Part shown: piece by piece, positions 7,779 through 14,773 of the stretch
Layout of the letters: every line of letters begins with the position of its first letter
How positions within the stretch are numbered: position 1 is the stretch's first letter
DNA from: Arcobacteraceae bacterium
GTDB taxonomy: Bacteria; Campylobacterota; Campylobacteria; Campylobacterales; Arcobacteraceae
Direction of reading: 5' to 3'
DNA length: 42,824 bases
NCBI GenBank assembly: GCA_023229945.1
Contig: JALNYH010000017.1
Coordinates: forward strand, 1-42,824
Translations under genes and position numbers: made by a program
Notes under the pieces: model-generated
What the model was told of the DNA's origin: nothing
Database searches by the model: none
What the model saw: only the letters and a program-made list of their open reading frames with translations

Positions 7779-10700
7779 TTAAAACCTCTCTTTGGCAATT
7801 ATTGAGAAATCTATCTCTTTTTTACCACTTCTTATAGCACCAATAGAGTGCCTTAATTGTGGATTTGTTGTTTTAAATATTTTTTGCAAAATCTTATCAA
7901 GCCTTTCATTTAGTGGTATATCTTCTTTCATTGTAACATTTACATATTCATAAATCTCTTCATTTGATGTAATATTTTCTAAAAGAAGCAAAGTATAGTC
8001 TGTGTCCTCTTCTTGATAATATTTCATAGATGGATAGACTTTTTTGAGACTAAAGTGTAAAAAACAGTTTTTAAAGTTATCTACTCTTTCATCTAGTTTA
8101 TCTATTTTATTCTCAATTATTGTAAGCAATAATGTGATTAACCCTTTATTGGTATCCATATAGCAATCTATATTTTTATAAAACTGCATATTGGATAAAT
8201 AGTTAAGTTTATTCCAAAGTTTAGTTACTACATAGATATAAGCTTTTTCATTTTTAAAATCGCCTATATTATTTTTTAACTTATTCCAATTTTCCAAAAT
8301 ATTTTTTGAGTCAAAGAAAATTGAGTTGATAAACTCTACAAATTTAACTTTTAAACTTTCAAAATCAAATCTACTCATGTCTGGTTTATCTTGATTTTCT
8401 AAATAAAACCATCTTTCAAACAGTAGCTCATATTCATAGTCATCATGCTTCTTGTCTTGCATAAAGTTGGTATAAAAAGTATAAACTTCGTCATTGGAAA
8501 TCTTTTTTTCTGTAAATTCATCTATTTTTACCATAAAGGCTTGATGAATATCTCTGTTATGCACTATTGCTTCACCTGCTTTTAGTTCAGCAATATCTAG
8601 GATTTGGTCATCAGTTAGATTTATTGCTTTTCCTACTATATCTCTATCTTCATAATCCATTGTTCGGTGAATTATTTTGATGTTTGTATTTTTTATTACA
8701 TCTCTATGAAGTTTTGACGCTATTTGGTCTGCAATTATAATTCCTTCACCATAGGCTCTAATCTCGGCTAAAATATTTGTAAATGTTTCTATTGCCTTAG
8801 CTCTTGAACTCGCTTCTTCCCCACTTTTATCTAATGATATATTCGGTAACAGTCTATGGGCTTCTTCTATAACAGTAATATGATTTAACTTATTATCACT
8901 TCCTTGTTCTTCTTTATAAGAATAAAGTTTATTAAGAATTAATCCCATTAAAAAAGCTTTTTCTTCATCATCTACAATATTGGATAACTCAATTACAGTA
9001 GGAGTTTCAAATAAAATTTTAGAATCAAAAGTGTGTCTTGAATTAAATATTTTTCCTTTTACACCTAATGTAAGATTATTTATCCTAGTTTTTAGTGCTG
9101 CTTTTATGTTGTTTTGTAAATCTTGATAATATCCTGCATTATCTACAACTCTTTCAACTTCTTCTTTTAAATCTTCCATATTTGGGAAAAGTAAACTTTT
9201 TCTATCATAATCTGCTTCACTAGAATCTGTGTAATAAGGATGGTCTTCTGTTTCAAAATTCCATCCTTTGTTTTTATATACATTATGAATAGCTTCTTCT
9301 AAAATATATGGCATCGGTCCATACATTGGGAAAGCTGAACTAAATGTAGTTTTTAGCATATCCACATGTTTAGTTAAAGTTACGCTATGGTTTTGTCTGC
9401 TGTGTTCAAAGACAAAGGGATTAAATCTAAAAATATCGCCCTTTGCTCCTGGTCTAAATATTTGCAAATTTGGTATTTTTTTGAGGAGATGTTTATATTC
9501 TGATTTTGCAGGTTCAATAACCAAAAATGGAATTTTATTTTCTAAATTGTTTTTATCTTGTAGCTTTTCTAAAATGCCTTTTATAGTGTTTGATTTACCA
9601 CCACCTGTAATACCTGAAACAAATAAATGAGAATTTAAACCATCTAATGAAAGTTTAAATTTTTGATTTGTGGGTTTTTTCTTATTTAATACATTTCCAA
9701 TTTCTATAGAGTTATATTTATCAATATTTTTTGTTTGTGTTAATCCAAAACTGGAAATCTTTGATACACTAATTCCATCTATATCACTATTTGGTAATGC
9801 TGAAAGGATTGATAACTCTTCTGTATTTATAGCAGATGAAAACCCTGAAAAAGAGTTATGGATTGGGTGTTGTATTGATTTATCAAAATACAATATTGGT
9901 AAGTTTTCTATCTTTACTTCTTGATTATGGTTTAAATTCTCGCTAAATCGTATTGCTTCAAAATAGGTTTCATCACCACTATAAACACTTTTTAAAGTGT
10001 GTTCTAATTCACTTAGTGTAGTTTCACTATCTGATTGAATATATAAGGCTGTATTCCACATACCATGATTTAAACCTTTTTGAAATCTTTCTATGTATTT
10101 ATCAATGAGTTTTTCACAATATTCAGCAGATTTATTTATCTCATCAAAGGTTATACCTAATGTATCTGTTTTTGTAGTATTTTGATTTTTACTTTCACTT
10201 TTGTTTTCAGAAAATGATTTTGAGGACTCATTCGTTTTTAGATTTTGTACATGTTTTTTTGAATCAAAATCAATATCTCGTTTACTTGTTTTTGGGTCAT
10301 CTTTTAACAGTTCCCAGCCATCACCTTTTTCATACTCACTAAAAAAAGTGACAATATCTCTAATGAAGTCAACACCTCTTTTTACAACTGTAGGAGTCTC
10401 TGTACTTGAAAAGCTAGTCCCATTTGTTAATGTAATCCCTTCTGATGTAGAATCACTTTTTTGGATATTTTTACTTTGTTTAACTAGCCTATGAAACTCA
10501 TTACCAAGATTTTGATAGTTTGAAATTATCTCTTTGATTGTACTATTGCCATAACTTTTAGCAACTATTACTATACGAAAATTCTTTCCTTGCATTGGAA
10601 ATAGTATTTTTTCCAATGATTGTTTATATTTTTTATTTGAATCTCTTTTTAAAGAGGGAATACCTAACATTGCCTTTGAAAAATTATTATTATCAAATTT

Positions 10701-11090
10701 TGGTTTATCTTGTTTTGCTGTTTGAGAACCTGAATAAATACCATTAAAAGTATCATCTAAAAAATCTTTTGAATCATCTTGAGTTCCTAAATATAAATCT
10801 ACTCCATTTTCAGAACTTTCTATCACATATACAAATCTTTTAGTCTTTGAAGATATTGCACTTAATATTTGTTGAAAATCTACAAGGTTTATATCAGTTT
10901 CATCTTTGCTTCTGTCATAAGAAATATGATTGATTTTGATAAAATCAATATCAATATTTTCGTCAATATCAACTTTTTCTACATTATAGTTTTCATAACT
11001 GTTTCTTTCTAAAAAGTTCTGAATAGCTTTATCTAATTTTATTTCTTGAATATTTAGATCACTATTATTATATCCTTTTACATTGGTCAT
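7779..11090 (-). CDS. HerA/FtsK-like ATPase with large N- and C-terminal extensions
   Basis: 1103 residues. Walker A is GITGGGKSN (about 493-501), Walker B HITVIEEAH (about 737-745), and a sensor strand GEGIIIADQ follows near 781; this layout is that of HerA/VirB4/FtsK-type pumping ATPases. About 480 residues precede the P-loop, including a low-complexity Ser/Lys/Asn stretch near 285-310, and 230 residues follow the ATPase with no family I recognise. HerA relatives form hexamers that move DNA or protein and are common cores of anti-phage complexes with nucleases. It is the first gene of the six-gene operon; AGGA precedes the ATG. No transmembrane segment is evident, arguing against a classical conjugation coupling protein. 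Confidence 0.85.
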   Translation of the reverse strand: MTNVKGYNNSDLNIQEIKLDKAIQNFLERNSYENYNVEKVDIDENIDIDFIKINHISYDRSKDETDINLVDFQQILSAISSKTKRFVYVIESSENGVDLYLGTQDDSKDFLDDTFNGIYSGSQTAKQDKPKFDNNNFSKAMLGIPSLKRDSNKKYKQSLEKILFPMQGKNFRIVIVAKSYGNSTIKEIISNYQNLGNEFHRLVKQSKNIQKSDSTSEGITLTNGTSFSSTETPTVVKRGVDFIRDIVTFFSEYEKGDGWELLKDDPKTSKRDIDFDSKKHVQNLKTNESSKSFSENKSESKNQNTTKTDTLGITFDEINKSAEYCEKLIDKYIERFQKGLNHGMWNTALYIQSDSETTLSELEHTLKSVYSGDETYFEAIRFSENLNHNQEVKIENLPILYFDKSIQHPIHNSFSGFSSAINTEELSILSALPNSDIDGISVSKISSFGLTQTKNIDKYNSIEIGNVLNKKKPTNQKFKLSLDGLNSHLFVSGITGGGKSNTIKGILEKLQDKNNLENKIPFLVIEPAKSEYKHLLKKIPNLQIFRPGAKGDIFRFNPFVFEHSRQNHSVTLTKHVDMLKTTFSSAFPMYGPMPYILEEAIHNVYKNKGWNFETEDHPYYTDSSEADYDRKSLLFPNMEDLKEEVERVVDNAGYYQDLQNNIKAALKTRINNLTLGVKGKIFNSRHTFDSKILFETPTVIELSNIVDDEEKAFLMGLILNKLYSYKEEQGSDNKLNHITVIEEAHRLLPNISLDKSGEEASSRAKAIETFTNILAEIRAYGEGIIIADQIASKLHRDVIKNTNIKIIHRTMDYEDRDIVGKAINLTDDQILDIAELKAGEAIVHNRDIHQAFMVKIDEFTEKKISNDEVYTFYTNFMQDKKHDDYEYELLFERWFYLENQDKPDMSRFDFESLKVKFVEFINSIFFDSKNILENWNKLKNNIGDFKNEKAYIYVVTKLWNKLNYLSNMQFYKNIDCYMDTNKGLITLLLTIIENKIDKLDERVDNFKNCFLHFSLKKVYPSMKYYQEEDTDYTLLLLENITSNEEIYEYVNVTMKEDIPLNERLDKILQKIFKTTNPQLRHSIGAIRSGKKEIDFSIIAKERF

Positions 11091-11124
11091 ATTTTATTCC
11101 TAAATTAATCTTTTTTACAAATCG

Positions 11125-11130
11125 TTTATA
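11125..11130 (-). promoter_or_regulatory. Possible -10 element for the six-gene operon
   Basis: On the minus strand this reads TATAAA inside TTTATATAAACG, 35 bases before the ATPase ATG. No recognisable -35 lies 16-18 bases upstream. Campylobacterota sigma-70 promoters often lack one, but the region is AT-rich enough for a chance match. Confidence 0.25.
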
Positions 11131-11200
11131 TAAACTACGGTATGTAATAATTCTTTCACTATTTTATAGGTAAACAAAAAATACATATTTACTGTAATGA

Positions 11201-11231
11201 GTTAAACAATAAATTATAGCTATTGTTTAAC
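11201..11231. repeat. Perfect inverted repeat, candidate operator
   Basis: GTTAAACAAT at 11201-11210 is matched exactly by ATTGTTTAAC at 11222-11231 with an 11-base centre. There is no T-run on either side, so it does not look like an intrinsic terminator. It lies about 110 bases before the ATPase start and could be a binding site for a dimeric regulator such as the WYL protein encoded upstream; that link is inference. Confidence 0.6.
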
Positions 11232-11420
11232 ATCCGACATAAGAGTTCATCTCCACAAAATAATATACAAAATCACCTTATAAATTACTTGTGATTTATA
11301 CAATATTTATGAATAGATAACAATTTTTCTAAGATTATTATCATATCCATATATGTGCTATTTTATCAATATTCAATACCCCATTCACCATAGTTGGTAT
11401 CAACATCTATTTTCAAGATA

Positions 11421-11735
11421 TTACATTTTATGGAGTCTGATTTCCATACTTTCACCGTATTTAAGCTTTCTAGGTACTACTTTGATAGTAGCGATAGTAT
11501 TGTTTTCTATTCCCAAATCAAACTCTGGAAACTTGCAGTTTCCTTTGTTTACTAATACTTGATTGACTACCAAGTTATCTTTTAGCGATGTAATAATAAT
11601 TTTTTGGTAATAATAGTGATAAGCTTGATTATAAGCTCTTTTTACATTGATTTTAATTGGTGATTCACCTGCCAAAGCATTGGTTGTCAGAAATATTACC
11701 AAAGCAAATATTGAAGTTTTAATTTTTTGTAACAT
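11421..11735 (-). CDS. Small exported protein of unknown function
   Basis: 104 residues. A clear signal peptide (MLQKIKTSIFALVIFLTTNALAG, cleavage likely after ALA) precedes an 80-residue mature part. The mature part is beta-rich by pattern (IKINVKRAYNQAYHYYYQKIIITSL, IATIKVVPRKL) with one cysteine (GNCKFPEF). I do not recognise the family. It follows the 215-residue membrane protein gene by 32 bases on the same strand, so the two may be co-transcribed. A periplasmic or secreted location is likely. Confidence 0.65.
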   Translation of the reverse strand: MLQKIKTSIFALVIFLTTNALAGESPIKINVKRAYNQAYHYYYQKIIITSLKDNLVVNQVLVNKGNCKFPEFDLGIENNTIATIKVVPRKLKYGESMEIRLHKM

Positions 11736-11767
11736 AATAATCCTTATTTTATATATTTAACTTTTGA

Positions 11768-12415
11768 CTAACTGATAATAGTCTTTATCTTCTCCAAAGC
11801 TTTTTTTACATCCCTGCTAAGAGTTTCTCCATCTGATGTCATTGTTTTACAAGTTGCATCATTTATTGCATTGTTTAGTACGATAAGATTTTCTATCAAC
11901 TCCTTATCATCTTCACCGTATGACAAATAGTCATTTGAATTGGGGATGATTGTAGTAAGCTTATCTAGTTTGGAATCTATATATTGTTTGCTTTCCATAA
12001 GCATTTTGTTTTGTTCTTCAAATATTGCTTTTACATCGTCATTTGTGACTTTAAAAGTATATTTATCAACAAGTTTGATATATGGTGGCATTTTCACTTC
12101 CAAAGGAAGATTTTTTACCTTACTAAGTTCTGTATGTAGTGAAGTTATAGATGTTTTATATAGTTTGGTTTTTAACAGCTCTGTTTCGTATATGATATTT
12201 TGTAGTTGCGATAATATACTACTATAAAACAATGGGAAATGATACCTCATATGTTCAAAATCTAGCCAAGCATTTTCTACCGCTTGACAAGGGACTACAT
12301 TGTCATATAAGCAATCATCTTTTGATTCTTTGTCATCAAAAAACTTTTTTAATCCATATTGTGTCGCAGCCAATGCAACACCGCCTAATGCTCCGCCTAA
12401 AATAAATGGTAGCAT
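11768..12415 (-). CDS. Membrane-anchored helical protein of unknown function
   Basis: 215 residues. The N-terminus is a short glycine-rich hydrophobic segment (MLPFILGGALGGVALAATQYGL), either a membrane anchor or an uncleaved signal. Two cysteines follow (CLYDNVVPC). The remainder is predicted helical with heptad-like leucines and many lysines. No family is recognised. AGGAGG precedes the ATG at good spacing, so the start is well supported. The glycine-rich N-terminus is superficially like that of the 100-residue protein in the dynamin operon, but the rest differs. Confidence 0.65.
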   Translation of the reverse strand: MLPFILGGALGGVALAATQYGLKKFFDDKESKDDCLYDNVVPCQAVENAWLDFEHMRYHFPLFYSSILSQLQNIIYETELLKTKLYKTSITSLHTELSKVKNLPLEVKMPPYIKLVDKYTFKVTNDDVKAIFEEQNKMLMESKQYIDSKLDKLTTIIPNSNDYLSYGEDDKELIENLIVLNNAINDATCKTMTSDGETLSRDVKKALEKIKTIIS

Positions 12416-12449
12416 GATATTATCCTCCTAAATTTTTGATATTTAGAAG

Positions 12450-12480
12450 CATAACATTGGTATCCGACAGGTTATGTCGT
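12450..12480 (-). promoter_or_regulatory. Upstream element resembling the antitoxin gene leader
   Basis: On the minus strand this stretch reads CGACATAACC, then TGTCGGATACC, then AATGTTATG. The leader of the antitoxin gene (13110-13139) similarly reads CGACAT, GGATAA, ATGTTATG. The element also contains an inverted CGACA-GGTTA-TGTCG. It may be a shared operator or a decayed copy of the antitoxin start. Confidence 0.35.
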
Positions 12481-12504
12481 TTTTAGAAAATGAAAATGGG
12501 TTTT

Positions 12505-12876
12505 TTAAGAAATTTTTGAGTTAATACACTTTTGAAGTTGTTTATCGAAGGTTTTTATTTCATATTTATCAGATTTGGCACATAATATACAATCAACAAA
12601 ATCAAGATTTTTATTTGCAAATATTTCTAATGACAGCAAAATGGATAGTTTATCGCTCATGATAATATTATCAAATCCAACAAACTGTTTCAATGAATTT
12701 GAAATATCAATTTTTTCTATTTTATAGACTTTGAGCAATACAAAAACTACTTCAGTCAAAACTTCATTTAATACAAAACAATCATTGGAAATTACAGTAT
12801 CTTTTACAATCTCATACATCTCAAGATTGTCTTTTAAAAGAAACCTTAATATATAATTTGCATCTAAAAGTATCAT
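12505..12876 (-). CDS. PIN-domain toxin, VapC-like
   Basis: 123 residues. It shows the PIN layout: MILLDANYILRFLL at the N-terminus with the first aspartate, NEVLTEVVFVL with the conserved glutamate, DFVDCILCA with the third acidic residue and KTFDKQL with the fourth. VapC-like enzymes are Mg-dependent ribonucleases that cut tRNA or rRNA. The start overlaps the antitoxin stop by four bases (ATGA), the classic toxin-antitoxin arrangement. All four acidic positions are present, so it is probably active. Confidence 0.85.
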   Translation of the reverse strand: MILLDANYILRFLLKDNLEMYEIVKDTVISNDCFVLNEVLTEVVFVLLKVYKIEKIDISNSLKQFVGFDNIIMSDKLSILLSLEIFANKNLDFVDCILCAKSDKYEIKTFDKQLQKCINSKIS

Positions 12877-13112
12877 TTATACTTATCCGAAATATGAAGT
12901 TCCCAAGCTTTTTCTTCCAAATCTATCTTTGATATATCAGCATATTTATTTAAAATACCGCCAAGCGATGATAAATCATTTGAATTTTTATTCTCATGAG
13001 CATCTGTTTTTTGTATCTCTTTAATTTTAATATCTTTTGTAGAAATACTACTAACTAATAGCATAAATTTGTCATACATATTGTCATTAACATCTAACTT
13101 GATAGAGTACAT
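12873..13112 (-). CDS. Antitoxin partner of the PIN toxin
   Basis: 79 residues, acidic and small, directly upstream of and overlapping the PIN toxin gene. The first 14 residues (MYSIKLDVNDNMYDKF) suggest a beta strand followed by a helix, as in ribbon-helix-helix or Phd-like DNA-binding antitoxins, with a flexible C-terminus (GGILNKYADISKIDLEEKAWELH) likely to bind the toxin. The exact family is not recognised. AAGGAT precedes the ATG. Such antitoxins usually repress their own promoter. Confidence 0.75.
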   Translation of the reverse strand: MYSIKLDVNDNMYDKFMLLVSSISTKDIKIKEIQKTDAHENKNSNDLSSLGGILNKYADISKIDLEEKAWELHISDKYK

Positions 13113-13154
13113 AACATTTATCCTTATGTTTATATGTCGCTATTGTAACATAAA

Positions 13155-14030
13155 CTATCCTAAATATTCTTTTAAAATATTTTTTAACTTATCTTGTAAA
13201 TATACAGGTGATACTATCTTGATATATGGAAGCCAATATTTCACGATGCCGAGTATCTCTTCATCGTATGATATATTTGTAGAGAGTATCAGCTTATCAT
13301 CGGTTTGTTTTATAGTTTTTTTGTTTGGAAATATATCTTTTCTTGCAATATAGTCTTTTATGGTGTTATCTATTTCAAGGACGACTTCTATAATATTATC
13401 AGAAAACCAGTTTGTGTCATTTTGTTCAATTTTGTCCAAAAACTCTTTTTTGGGGATATATTGGTTGTTTTCTCTAAGATGTAGATTTTTTAGTTTTGAA
13501 AATGTATAGTTTTTTAGCTTGTTCTCTTCTTCACCAAGCAAATACCATACACCGTTGTTATTGATTAGTTTGTATGGATTGACTGTTCGTTTTTTGTCGT
13601 TATACTCGAACTCAATCTCAAAAGTGTTCAATATAGCATTACTTATAGATTCAAACCAATCGTATCTATGAGCTATATTTTCAAATCCTTGATTTTTGAT
13701 AAGGTATGCTTTGTTGATTTTGGAGTTTAATATATCTACTATGAAATTATGACTAAGTTTTGGATAAAGGGATTTGATACCGCTAAGTGTTGCAAAGTTT
13801 TTGATGTCGTTGAAGCTAAGTTTACCCAGTGCATAATCAGGCATAAAATAATATCCTTTTTCTTTTTGAAGAGGGATATAAGATAGCCTTTCCTTTAAAT
13901 CTCTTTGGATTGTTCGCTCAGTCACATTAAATTCTATTTCAAGCTCTTTTACGGTAAATCGTTCACCGTTGTTTAGCTTCGTGAGTATTAGAGCCAATCT
14001 TGTAGCTATGGTATCTCTTGATTCTTTCAT
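13155..14030 (-). CDS. WYL-domain transcriptional regulator
   Basis: 291 residues. An N-terminal winged-helix HTH (TIATRLALILTKLNNGERFTV, then ELEIEFNVTERTIQRDL) is followed by a linker and a WYL domain. The WYL core reads VNPYKLINNNGVWYLLG around residues 155-175, and the C-terminal WCX region includes ISYDEEILGIVKYWLPYIKIV. WYL proteins sense ligands, sometimes nucleic acids or nucleotides, and frequently repress phage-defence operons (BrxR, CapW). Here it heads the minus-strand accessory block and is divergent from an XRE gene. A TATAAT is present on the minus strand at 14064-14069. Confidence 0.88.
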   Translation of the reverse strand: MKESRDTIATRLALILTKLNNGERFTVKELEIEFNVTERTIQRDLKERLSYIPLQKEKGYYFMPDYALGKLSFNDIKNFATLSGIKSLYPKLSHNFIVDILNSKINKAYLIKNQGFENIAHRYDWFESISNAILNTFEIEFEYNDKKRTVNPYKLINNNGVWYLLGEEENKLKNYTFSKLKNLHLRENNQYIPKKEFLDKIEQNDTNWFSDNIIEVVLEIDNTIKDYIARKDIFPNKKTIKQTDDKLILSTNISYDEEILGIVKYWLPYIKIVSPVYLQDKLKNILKEYLG

Positions 14031-14063
14031 ATTTACACTTTTTTATAATATCTTATGAGTGGC

Positions 14064-14069
14064 ATTATA
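14064..14069 (-). promoter_or_regulatory. -10 element of the WYL regulator gene
   Basis: The minus strand reads TATAAT, 33 bases before the WYL ATG, giving a leader of roughly 27 bases. No strong -35 is visible. Confidence 0.45.
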
Positions 14070-14121
14070 TCTTGTAAATAATAAAATTGTACTATACTAG
14101 AGTAGATTTAAGTTTAATATA

Positions 14122-14150
14122 TTGATTTTATATGTCATTTATGGCATAAT
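14122..14150 (+). promoter_or_regulatory. Promoter of the XRE gene with overlapping operator
   Basis: TTGATT (14122-14127) and CATAAT (14145-14150) are separated by exactly 17 bases, a good sigma-70 arrangement. An imperfect palindrome, ATGTCAT-TT-ATGGCAT (14132-14147), lies across the spacer and into the -10. A dimeric repressor bound there would block transcription, so autoregulation by the XRE protein, or control by WYL, is likely. Confidence 0.5.
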
Positions 14151-14167
14151 ATTACAAAGGATATATC

Positions 14168-14548
14168 ATGACACGATTAGAGCTAATAAACAAAATCAAA
14201 CATAGAAAACAAGAACTTAATATTACTATAGAGAATTTAGCATTATTATCAGGTATCGGAATAAGGACTCTTAATAGATTTTTTGCTGGTGATGATGTAA
14301 AGCTTAGTACAGTTGAGAAAATTACAAGTTTATTGGGACTTGATTTTGCAGGGAATGAAATAATATCTTTGGATAAACTAAAAGAGCAAAGAGCTAGAGA
14401 AAAAGCTATTTTTATGGCTTCTTTGGTACAAAGTACATCTGCATTGGAAAAACAAGGCTTAGAACAAAGTTCTCTTGATAAAATAATTCATAAATTTGAA
14501 CAAGAGTTTTTGAATGGTCAATACAAAAATAAATTGTGGGTAGTATAA
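14168..14548 (+). CDS. XRE-family HTH regulator
   Basis: 126 residues. The first 60 form a Cro/C1-type helix-turn-helix (MTRLELINKIKHRKQELNIT, then ENLALLSGIGIRTLNRFFAGDDVKLSTVEKITSLLGL). The C-terminal half is helical and charged, probably for dimerisation or partner binding. AAAGGAT precedes the ATG. The stop overlaps the ATG of a very short broken frame (TAATG), suggesting this was once the first gene of a two-gene unit such as an antitoxin-toxin pair. Confidence 0.82.
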   Translation: MTRLELINKIKHRKQELNITIENLALLSGIGIRTLNRFFAGDDVKLSTVEKITSLLGLDFAGNEIISLDKLKEQRAREKAIFMASLVQSTSALEKQGLEQSSLDKIIHKFEQEFLNGQYKNKLWVV

Positions 14549-14632
14549 TGGTAGATTTTACAAAATTCATAGGTGATGTTATATCATTAGATAACAAGGC
14601 GAGTATATTAAAGCTTTGATAGATATGCATAG
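14548..14632 (+). pseudogene. Remnant of a gene coupled to the XRE regulator
   Basis: An ATG overlapping the XRE stop opens a 23-codon frame (MVDFTKFIGDVISLDNKAS...) ending at 14619. In another frame, coding-like sequence continues across that point (EYIKALIDMHRVTY) to a TGA at about 14632. A single indel near 14598 would join them. This looks like the start of a truncated, frameshifted partner gene; too little is left to name it. Confidence 0.3.
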
Positions 14633-14695
14633 GGTGACTTATTGATATCTAAAAAGTATAAATTTAAGATAATGTAGATAAAATAAGGATAATAT

Positions 14696-14747
14696 AAGTG
14701 TAAGTTGAGAGTTGTATTTTACTATTCACGACTTACGACTCACACTT
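14696..14747. repeat. Imperfect hairpin, REP-like
   Basis: Arms at 14696-14715 and 14728-14747 pair over 18 of 20 positions counting G-U pairs, with a 12-base loop. The right arm contains the short iterated unit ACGACT-TACGACT-CAC. It lies between the XRE remnant and dapE. The GC content is higher than the surrounding spacer. It could be a dispersed palindromic repeat or a transcript-end or processing element; no T-run follows. Confidence 0.55.
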
Positions 14748-14773
14748 TACGCTTTTAGATTCACGGAGATAAA

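Larger units (their letters stand above)
11091..11420. other. Intergenic spacer upstream of the ATPase operon
   Basis: 330 bases without a gene. It is very AT-rich and holds a perfect 10-base palindrome (11201-11231) and a possible minus-strand -10 (TATAAA, reverse complement of 11125-11130) about 35 bases before the ATPase start. The sequence ATCCGACA near 11233 recurs near 12463. No tRNA, no coding frame worth calling and no convincing terminator was seen. Confidence 0.6.

Noticed and set aside
7779..11090. HerA-like ATPase as a conjugation or type IV secretion ATPase
   Set aside because: No other transfer genes, relaxase or membrane segments are present in the window.
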